Assembly (NCBI GenBank): GCA_910579215.1
Contig: CAJTTN010000005.1
Coordinates: 1 to 64,000, forward strand
From: an uncultured Anaeroplasmataceae bacterium
GTDB lineage: Bacteria > Bacillota_I > Bacilli_A > Acholeplasmatales > Anaeroplasmataceae
DNA length: 64,000 nt
Direction of reading: 5' to 3'
This document shows positions 25,018 through 37,000 of the stretch, one piece after another (the first letter of the stretch is position 1; each line of letters starts with the position of its first letter). Position numbers and translations under genes: made by a program. The notes under the pieces were generated by a model that did no database searches, was not told where the DNA came from, and saw only the letters and a list, made by a program, of their open reading frames with translations.

Positions 25018-28000
25018 TATTCTTTCCTCCTGCTTCTGGTTTATTTGTTTTTGCTGAAGCCTTATCTGATGGTTCTCCTACTGGACTAACCTCATCTACC
25101 ATTAGACCTTGAACAGCAAGCTCATCTTCTAATTCTTTTTTCTTTTTTCTTTTATGCAATGCATATTGAATTACTATTGCTATACCCGCAATGGCAGCTA
25201 TAATACCTATAACGCTAACAACAATTATAAATACCGTATCCCATCCAACAACAAACCAATCAAAGATAACCTCATCAACAGTACCGTCTATCCACTCATA
25301 ATTTTGCGTATCTTTAATCGTTACTGTCACCTTAAAGGATCCTCCATAGCTTGTTTTATTTCCTTCAATTTCCATAGTTTCTTCATCAAACCCAACAGGA
25401 ATAAAGGTTAATGTTCCACCATTGACCATAAACATGCTTGTATTCATGGTTGGCTTCGCAAGCTGCTTACGTCCTACTTTCCATTGGAGTATCGCTTGTT
25501 CATTCTCTATAGTAGTATTACTATCCCACGTATAATTTGTAGAGTCATTTAATGCAAAGCTTACCATATACGTTTTAGCCTCTAAGCCGTAAATAGCAAC
25601 TACATTTCCTACAGAAGAATCTCCATCATAAATCATTCTCATTATTGCTGGATCATAGCCTGAAATAACTGCCTGCAATCTTGAGCCTGTATAGGTAGTA
25701 TTCTTTCCTTCTCCTTCATATACAATGACAATAGAAGGTGCTGACACGGTTGCTTTAGTAATATGGAACTCCTTAGCTTCACTTGTAACAGCATAATAAT
25801 TATCTGTTTGTGGAGCAGTTATTCTTACCCAATATGTCCCTGCTTGTGTAGGTATATTTGGTGTATATTCCCCATTTTGAGAGGTAGCATAGCTAAAGGT
25901 AAAATCATTTGCAGAACCAAAACGAATCTCAGCATTAGGTAAATTTTTAGAAGGATCATAAGCTCCATATACCCAATCGGCTATAGACACTTCACTTTCA
26001 AAAGTATTATAGCCTCTAACGATTTCAAATGGTATTTCACACGTGTCTCCATCTACAGATGCCCATCTGTAATTATGAGCATCTTTTAAGGTTAATGGTA
26101 CAAAATAGGAACCAACATTCTCAAAAGAAACCTGCTTAGTATGATATAGACCTTCTAAATTATGATCTGTAATTATAGGCGTAATTGGATTTCCTGTGTA
26201 CTCTATAGCTTCAGCATAAATAGAATCTCTATCGGTATCATCTAAGACTTTTCTTTCTACAACAAAGGAAACACTTGGAGTTCCCATGTTTGTTACTAGC
26301 ATGTAATTATTCGTCTGTGTTGCTACAGCAGTTGCATGATAATTACCAGCAAGCATTGGCTCAGAAGGCCACATATCTGCATTAGTATGAGACCAATTTC
26401 CATCATTAGAGCTTCCCCAATAATTAAAGCGAATTTTTGGTGCCACCTCTGGCGCAAATTCCTCTAATATATTTCTATTGTCATCAGCTGCATAGACTCC
26501 TGTTAATTTAACAGGGTTAATCTGCCCTTGATAAACTCCACCACCAGCTTCTACTGTAATATAAATATTTAATGGCATGATTGTATATACACCAGAACCA
26601 AATACAGTAACATTATAGTTTTTGCTAGCGGAATATCCCTCTGCATTAACCTTATAGGAGGTTGCAGAGTTAAAACTGCTTTCCATATCTACTCTCGCAG
26701 AATCAATACTCAATTCAATATTTAAATCAGCTAAGGAATCTCCATCTACCAATTCATTATTTAAAACAACCATGCTGACTTTAGATAAATCAATCTTTTC
26801 ACCATATACAGATTGAGCATCACCTAATACAACGGTTACTGCCTTTTTCTGAACTGTAAATGTACCCTCTGTTGCTATGATTGTGTAGTTGTCAGCTGTC
26901 ATACCAATAACCGCACCATTTTCCTCTGCTAATTGTAATGCATACTTCCCAACCTCTAGCTTATCAGGCTGCTGTATTAGCATATACTCAATATCGCCAA
27001 CTGTAACCAAGGAAGCTGTATCATTATTTAAGAATCCTGCAAATTGATAAGTATAGTCTCTGCCACCAGTTGAACTAAAAGTATCTCCATAAATCATTGA
27101 ACCAGAAGCTAAAACATATAATTCGGCTTTATGAATTGTAAAGCTGATTTCTTCACTGATAGCATCTGTATCTATTGTTCCAGAGTAGTAGTTCTTTGTT
27201 GCAGGACTTATCGCACGTACCTTATATGTTCCTGCTTGTGTAGGTCTTGTAGTTCCCCATAATTCATCAATACAATACTCTATTCTAACGGAATCTCCAT
27301 ATTTAGAGATTGCAGAAGGATCCATATAATTATCTCCATAGGTAAGTCCAGCTACTAGCTCCTGTGTATCAAAGGCAGTAATTTCATTATCTGCGGCTGG
27401 AAGAATTCTCCAAACATATTCTCCTACAGATGCTTCGTCCCAAGTGTAATTAGAATCATCACTTAAAGAGAAGGAAATAGAATATCCTCCATCCAAAACA
27501 TCCTTCGCATGTAGAATCATACCCTTACCAGCTGTAGGAGCACTCATGCTTCCTGCGTAGCTTATATCTAAAAGCTTAGTATCATATCCAAGCTCAAGAT
27601 ATAACGTTTCTCCAGTATAAACCATTTCAATAATCTTTTTTCCATCCTCTTCAATAAATTCATAATCTGTATTTATTAAATCTGGAGATTTAATTGGTGC
27701 TTTTGTAATTTCAAATACTAAGAACGCCTCAGACATTTGATATTGATCAGAACCAGGATACCATGCACACATTAAATATGTACCTGCATCTGTTGGCATT
27801 GTTGGAGAATATCCATAATTATTTTTATTCAAATAATCTGTCAAATTCTTATCTGTAATCATTTCACCAAATACAGGACTTGTGAAATCGTTAGGAATAC
27901 TGTCTATTCTAGCATATTTATACAATAACCCTACACCTTGGACGTTAGTTTCAAACGTTACCTCTGGCGCAAAATTTCCATAAATCCATGAGCCATATTC

Positions 28001-31000
28001 AAACTCTAAACGATCAATAGTAACACTTGAAGCAGCAACACGGAAGGCCAATGTAAATTCTGCACCACTAGCACCACTCATATCTCGCCACTCATAGTTT
28101 CTTATTGCTGAATTTGCAATACTAATAGTAGCAGTATATAGACCGACACCATAAATTTTTAAAGTAACTTTACCCTCTCTTGTATTAATATAATATCTTC
28201 CATCACTTAAATTAGAAGAGCTCAATGCTTCTGTTAAATGTTCAATAACCTGCTCAGCGCTGGAACTCGTATACTGACGATTAATCATTGAAACATTCAT
28301 TATTTCATTGATATAATTTTCAATATCTCTGTATTTGTCATCCCCTGTATTATAATTCAAGTAATCTGAAGAAACTTCGTTCCAATTTATACTTAGCTTC
28401 TTTTTATGTACAGTATATGCTAACACTGTTTTAACGTCTGTTTCGTTTCCAGTTACAATTTTGTAATCATAATTTCCCTTATTAGAGGTTATAGAAACTG
28501 TTGCTGTATAGACGCCTGCCTTTCTAGGACCATCCGCGTGTATTACTTCATCAGAATCCTCAAGATTACGATAGCTTGTTGTGTGTTTAGGAGCATACTT
28601 AGTGATTACTCCAGAATTTATTACTCCATATTGATCCTTATCAATTTTTCCATTGGTATAAAACTTATCAAATCCAACAGTATTATATAAGGAAGAATCG
28701 TAATCTCTAAATACTACCTGAGCTGCATGATAGGTACCCTCTACTCCCATATGATAATTTATAATACCATTATCTATATGTTCTGTATAAGTTCTATCCT
28801 CTGTACTAGCAATCACAAGACGACTTACAACCTCCATTTGTGCTGTACGCCATTGTGTAACTTGATAATTCTCAAATTCTATTTCATTAGGAAGGATAGT
28901 ATAGATTGCTCCAGCATGACTATCCCAAGGAATATAGGTATCCTCTCCATCTCCAGAAGTCCTTGAGGTTGTATACGTCAGCTTCGCATTTATTGTGCTA
29001 ATAAAAGTATCTGTATTATCCTCTTCAACTAAACCCTCAAACTGTGATGTTAAGTAATAATATGTAGAATCTGTTTTTTCTAAAAGATTGCCATATGGAA
29101 TTGTAAAGCTTGTAACAAATGATTCTGTATGATTTAAACCTGTAGAACCTGCTTGAACAATTAAATTCTTTTTAATTATTTTAAATTGAGGTGCAATACC
29201 TAAATCTGTAGAAGGATATTCATCCAATATCTTCCCCTTTGAATTTTGAAAAGTCACATCATAGTTGGTGGATAAATTTCCTCTATGAATGTTAATGTAA
29301 TAGGTATTTGCATTTAAGCCTTTACCACTATTAACACCAAAGCTACCATCACCATATAAATCTAAAGAGACGTTAAATAAAGTAGCAAAATTCGCATCCT
29401 TATCCTGAACTGCATCCCCATACCATTTAATATTACCATCTAAATCCTTAGGGGCAAAATAAGCCCAAGAGGATTCTTCACTTGTAAGGTCAGGTCCTTG
29501 TAATTCCCCAGTATACGTCACACTTGCAAATGAATTATTTGTTTCAGCGCCACGAACGACAACAACGATTTCTCTTTGCTGAACGGTCATAACACCAATA
29601 TTACTATATTGGACATCATAATTATATAATACCAATCCTGATGGTAATATATAGCATCTTTCATTAGCTCCAGTCAATTTAGAATCATAATCAGGAACAC
29701 TATAGGTCACCTTTGAAGCATCGGCTGACCCCATAAGCTGACCATTTTCTGCATTTAAAAGATTTAGTGTTGCTTGATCTAAAGTAAATCCTCCAAATAA
29801 TTGTGAATTTGAAGTACTACCATCTAAAGATACAGGCGTACCATATTGTATGGTTGTATTTTGAGCACGTGTAGCTGTTTTCACAGCTCTTTTTATAGTA
29901 AATGTAAATTCATAGGTATCGGTAGTGTTAGGCTTTAAGTAGGCATTAGGGAATTTATAATTGCTTGCTTCTGTTCCTGATAAGGTAAGACAAACTGTAT
30001 ATACCCCTGAATGTTGAGCAGTAAGCTCATATATTGCTAAATCAACATCATAAGAATAAGATACAAAGCTATCTGTATATGCAGTAGCTAAACTCATGGC
30101 TGTCTGGTCAATTGCTTTACCATTTACTGTAATATCAAAATTTAAACGAGCATCCTTTCCATCTCCAGCAACAACACCTGTATTGGTATAAATGCTATTT
30201 CCAAATTTTAATACTAGCTTATTTCTATTGCCAACACCTAAATAAATTGTTCTATCATTACCATAATTATTAGACTCTGCATAGTTTCCTGAATCATTGA
30301 TATCTGCAGTCCAATCCAATTCTCTTTCTGTAATACGAACCCTTGTTCCTTGACTACCTGCATCAAATGCATAATTAGGATTATCTACAACGATGCGAAC
30401 AGGATAAGTCCCCACATTGATTGGAGCAGCATCTAAATAGGTATTATTACCATAATCATATTGTGCTTTATATGCAATTTGACCATAAGGATCATTTTGA
30501 CCATAGCCCTCAATTTCAACCTCTTTACCAAGTCCATCATAGGTTGCATTTGGAGCAATCAAAGTAAGTTTTAGATTGGCTGATATAATACAATAGGTTC
30601 CTGCCAAATAATTGGCCTCTGTTTGAACGCTAATCATTTCATAATTGCTGCTTAGTTTAGCATAATATTCATTTAAATATGTTTCATAGAACGTGTATTG
30701 TAAATCCTCAGTAGTAAAATAATCATTAACTCTATTTTCTAAATCTATATCACGATTATATATGGTTTGCACTGTTATAGCGTAATTCTTCTTTGCGTTA
30801 GCATCTGCATATGCAGCAAAAATTCCATAATTTCCTACATTTTGTGTCTCCACAACACCTTCTAATAATGCATTTGTAAATAGCTTTATTATATTTTGTG
30901 TATCATTATCAAAGGATGTGCCATGAATTCCTATGAATGGGTTTTGATTTGCAAAAGTAATGCCTAATGTATTATCTCCTAAAGATGCATTAAAGGTCAA

Positions 31001-34000
31001 TATCTCTCCGTGCTCATCCTGTACGTCAGAAGCTTTATTAAAATCATACTTACTTGTTTTTTCATCAATCTCAATAACGATTGGTCTAGGTAAAACCGTA
31101 AGAGTTCCCTTTCTTTCTGCTTCTTCAAGAGTTGCATTCCAATGCAAAACATAATTTGAATATTTTATATTTTCATAATCAAGATTTGTAGTATATGTAT
31201 AACTATCAGCATCAGAGCTTCCTGCAATATACTCGTATTCATAAGTAACAGATAAAACATCACTAAGTACATCTACAGTTCCACATCCATTGTCAACTAA
31301 GCCAAAGGTTTCTACTGCACGACTGAAATCTTCTCCATAATAGGTAGCCGCGTCCTTAGCCCAAACATATAAATCTCTTGGATCTACTTTAAAATATCGA
31401 ACATCGGTAGCATCCTCGTAGTTTGAATTTCCTTTTAAGGTGTATTCAACCTTATATGTGGTAGCATTTAATTGTCCTAAAGATAGTACGGAAGCAAATA
31501 AAGATATAATATCTGTTGTTTCAGCACCTAATAAAATCCAATTTGAACTTAAAACATCCTTATAAGATAGGTGATATAAAACATCTGTATTTATACCTTC
31601 TTCTCCAGGAACACTATTAAATTTAGCAGTAGGTAGCTTAATTTTATGTGTTTCTGCATCATACCCATCAGTTGCATTAACACCATAAACCCAAGCCTTT
31701 ACAACGATATCCTCTGTATTTGTAAGATCCTCTACTCCCTCAAATCCAAACACATTAGTAAATACATTTACAGCAGACATAATAACAAACACAGCTGTTT
31801 TTCCATCTAATGCGTTATTTGGAGCATCTAATGTATTTTCCTCAACACGCACAGAAATATCGTAGTTAGCAAATAAGCTATTTTCCTCTAATGATTCAAC
31901 TAAATATAATGTATAGTTTGCAACATCATTAGTAGCTATAACATTTCCGCTATCATCGATTATTAAAGCATTTGTCATCAAGGTGACAATATCATAAATA
32001 TTTTTATCAGCTTTTAAATAGCTTGTAACTCTACCATTCACAGATGGATCTATAGTAACGATTAATTTCTCATATAATTCAATAAAAGCATCAACGATAA
32101 GAGTATCACTAGCTTCTTTTTGAGAAACATCTTGTATATACACATTGGATAAGTTAGGAATAAATATTTCAATAGGAAGTTCCTTTACCTCAATCCTACC
32201 AGCTTTTGCTTCAAATGTATAATTATCAGCAGTTAGATAATCTACATCAAATGAAGTTGTATAGAATCCAATTGCATTCCATACAGCATAGTCTGATGAA
32301 CTATAAGTAAAGGTTCCTTGAATAACACCTCTGTCATCTTCTCCCTTTAATCCTTCAATTGTATAAATATTTTCATTTAAATCTGTGTTTAAATTAGGTA
32401 AGGCTTCTCCATAAAATAATGCATTGTCATCTACAAAATCCACAGATAGGATAAGAACAGCCTTTTCAATTTCTACAACAACCTCTACTTCCTCAGTTGA
32501 AGAATGGTTGGAAGCAGAAGCAGTTACAATATAAGTCGTTTGTGTAAATGCATTAGTAATACTTCCAGAGACTATATCTAAGGTATTCTTTTTTGTAATT
32601 GTCCAGCTTACGTTATTATCCTCTAAGTTGACACCCTTTAATCCTGTATAGGCTATCAAAGAAGGACGTTCCTGATGTGTAGAATCTTTAATCCAATCAT
32701 AAGGATTAGCATCATAGGTTATGGTAGTGTTTCTATCAACGTTTCCTAAAATACTTTCAACTGTAAGTTCTGCTTCTGTAATGGTATAATCTCCTAACTT
32801 AGCAGTATCACCCTCATGATTCAATGCTTCATCTATCACATGAACAATATAGTTTTTATCCTTACCTTTAATTACTCGTATTTCATAAATACCTACGGAA
32901 TTATACGTTTCTAAAGTAACATTATTCCCAACTTTATCAAATAAAGCTAAAGTGAAAATTTCATTTAGTATATCTCCTGAAACTAACCAATCTGTTACAT
33001 TTTCATCTACCCCATGATTAACTGTATATGGAGTTCCTAATGAAATAGGAGCTTGTTGATATACACTTGTAGTTTTATTATCACTATCATCTAAAAGTAA
33101 AGTAATTTCTCGAGCAGTTATATTTAATGAACCATTTGTAGTAGAATCAGAAATTATGTAATTTGTAATACCGTTGGCGACTTTAATTTTAAACTCATAA
33201 GTTCCTACAGTATATTTTCCGTTTTCTACGGGATTAATAATTTCATAGGTTACCACTGTCTCTGGATCATCATTATCACAAACTTGTGCACTACCAGCTT
33301 GGTAACTCCACCAGGAGGTACCTGATAAAGATGGTGTAAGTCCATATTCAATGCTTGTAACATTAGGAGTACCTGATAAATTTAACGTTACAGGTGTAAT
33401 TTCTAAACTTGTAGATATAGATTCTTCTGTTGATAAAACATTGTAATTTTTGCTATTCTCATCCGTTCCCGTTATAGTTAGAGTAAATGTATATGTTTTC
33501 GCATCTCTAACTAGGGAAGGATTGGAAGTGATTTCATATGTAGGAGCAACTGGCACATCCGTAGCATCCTTCTTAGCCAAGTTTGTAATTGTTGCGGATA
33601 ATAAATCATCTGGTTGATAAGTGTTACTTGTATAGGTCATACTCCAATCTGTAGTTGATCCTTCTTGTACTAAGTCAAGCTTTGAGGTCCAATTTACCAA
33701 AATATTTCGAGCTTCTACTTCAAAGGAGAGCGTTAAAGGAATGGATTGGAATTGGTAGGAATCAGGGAACTCAATAAGAACACGAATTCCATAATAGCCT
33801 TTGTTCCAAGGAAGACCATTTACAAGATCGGTTATTTCAATAGCTTCATCGACACTGAACTGGTCATTTAAACTATTCAATTGATAAATTTTGTAAGAAA
33901 TAATTGGTTCTGAATCTAAAACGGTTGTTGCATCGTCACTATCTGCCAAATGGATAAAATTATTTTTATTCCCTAGCTCAGTATTCTGTGTAAATAATTC

Positions 34001-37000
34001 TTCTACACCATTATTTCCAAAGATATATTTTCCGCCATTTAAGATTTCTAATGTAGGCTGAAAAACCTTTCTAGTTATCATATAAGCTAAGAATAGTGCT
34101 GTACCCTTTATAGCATCTCTTTCTACTTCGCCCCATCCAGAGTCAGTTAAGAACTGAAGCTTATCTGTATCTGCATCATTACGAACCCACTCATAATTTA
34201 AATGAGATTGATTTTTCGAATCAAGAATATTAAACTCCAAATAATATACACCATAATTTATTGGTTCAATGGTAGAAGTAATATAAGCAAAGCCAGCTTC
34301 CTTATCATATTCTGCGAACTGTATGGTCCAAGTAATTTGATGACCTAAAATATCAACACCCAATCCATCTGCATTTAGATAATATTGTGTTCCATCCACA
34401 ATGACATAGGAGGTTTCTTGGAAGCTAGGCTTTTTCGCAAAGCCATCAAATTCAATTGTTCTAGAATCTCCTAATGCTGGAGCAGTAATTTTCATTCGCT
34501 CAATCTTTATATCTTGGATAACTACCTCTGTACCTGTTTGCTTCCACTTATAGTTTTGTGTATCTGTAAGTGTAAATGTAAGAGAATATGTACCGGCATT
34601 GCTATAAGTAAATACTCCTAAATTATAACTTGCTCCATGTGCTGTAGAGCCAAGACTATCCCATCCACCTAAAACATTACCTGCTATTATTGTAGTAGCA
34701 TCATATCCTGTTACAGATGAGGCCAAAGGAAGAGTAACATCTAATGCTTGATTAAAGCCTGTAAAAACTCCTGTTTTTGTTGACATCGTAGGAGCATCTA
34801 GCTCGTAAGGATTAATTGTTATTTCCTTTGTAAAATCACTAATTGTATAGTTAAAAGCTCTTATAGATGAATCTAAAAAGCCATTTAATACAGCTGTATA
34901 AGTTCCTGCTGTAATTCCATCGCTAGTATCAGCAGTTACTGTAATATCCTTCAATTTCACATCAGCTTGATCAGAAGCATTTAAAAGCTTATTTTCATCA
35001 ATTGATGGTGTTGGTGTTTGTTTCAAACCATTATACGTAAATGTGGTACTTCCCCATAAAATATCTTCTATCATGAGGGCTTTTGGCGTAATAGTAAAGG
35101 TTGCAACAAATCCCTTCTTATCCTGAATGTCTATAGGTGCAGATGCACCAAAGGAAGCTAAGGATTTATTCTCCCAATCAAAGTTGGTGTTAGGATAGAT
35201 ATAAATATGATATGTTCCTGTATCCGTCAATAAAGGAAGCATTTCTCCATTTAAATTTTCTGCATGCTCATGATTAGAAGCGTCAGAAACAACATAATAT
35301 AATATCTTACTACTAGCATGATTTGCTCCATAAGTATATTCACTTAAATTTGTTATAAAATCCGCAAAATTAAATGCATTTCCCTTATATTCTCCTTGTA
35401 GAGAGGATGAAAGCTGAACATCCTTTAAGGCTGCTGATGCAACAGTAAATACGATGATTTTTCTATCAGCTGGAAATTGATAGTTGTTTGCAAGGTTATA
35501 TCCAGCAGCATTGCTATCTCCCGTCCAGCCTGTAAGCAGATAGTAGTAATCAGCAGCCATCATCTCATGCTTATTTTCTGCAGTAATTAAAGTATCATCA
35601 GAAGAATAATGCAAAGTATAGTTCAATGTAATATTATCAGCTAAAGCAATACCAGTCATAGTAATTGTTGGCGTCTGTTGTCCTACGGTAGATTCAGGAT
35701 TAAAGGTAAATACATTACTATCCCAAGTATAATCCCTATTATCATCCGTTGTTAAGGATCCTTGTAAGATCTTTTGGTTCATCGTTAAGGTGATAACAGG
35801 TGTATCGCTAGGAGTTTCCTTCTCCATAACAGATTCTGTTTTCCATTTATAGTTTGAATTTAGAGTGATTGTAAAGGTATAAACACCTGCATGTAATACA
35901 TTTATCGTACCTGTAGAGGAATCAAACGCAGTATCAAAGTTTGCAAGGTTTAAAGCAGAATCTACATCTAGTGTACCATCATTTTTAAACGGCTTACCCT
36001 CCAATACTCCTGTTAAAATTGGACTGCCAGAATTATCAAGTCCAGAATTCCATTTTGCGATAGCGTATTGCCAAATGTCACCATTATAAATAGCTGAATC
36101 ACTTGCTGTTTCTATTCTTTCAATTTCCTTTTGTTCTACAATAAATGTTGCAGAGGCAGTAGGCAAGGTGTAGTCAGATTCCAAATGTCCAACTGCAGCG
36201 GATAGTTCACGCTTTACTGTATAAGTCCCTGCTGGCCATGTATTAAATTCTGCCGCTAATACTTCATTGTTAGAAGAATCATAATATTTTACTGTTCCTT
36301 CTTCGGCAAAGAAATACTTTGGCTTTACAACTTCAAAAGTAGGACTATTTGGATTAAAGGAATCGCTATATCCAAAGGTAGGAGCAGGTAAAGTATCTGC
36401 CCCATAAACAAAGCCTAAAGAATTTTTGTTCAAAATATCATACCCTAAAGTACGTTTATTTATTTCAAATTCCTTTGTGACAGTATTATCTGAATTAACA
36501 TTTACATCATCTGCCCAAGTATAATTATTTTTGTAGGCATCCGCAATAGAAAGCTTTACAGAATATTTACCTGCATGTAAAGCTTTTTTATCACTTGAAA
36601 GAGGAACACCTGCCGTAAGAGAGGTTAAATCCTTTGCAATAACCACATCAGAATCACCATATTTAATTCCCGTAACACCAGTTACAAAATCATCTCCATC
36701 ACGAGAAATTCCATCAAATGTTATATTAGGTAGTAGGTCATTAGGTGATAATGGGGCTGGAGTTATCGTTACAGTCGGACAACCATAGCCTGGTCCTGGA
36801 GTTGAGTATGCTTCTAAATAGTTTATCGTATCAGGAATATATACTTGAACATAATATTCTCCAACAACCAAAGTTTCCTTTGCTAAATCTACTAGCTCAT
36901 ATCCCGTTTCGGTTTTACGATAATAGTTTATCACATATTTGGCATAAAGAACATTAGATGAGATATCACTTGCCTGATCTCCATATAAAATGCTCAAGGA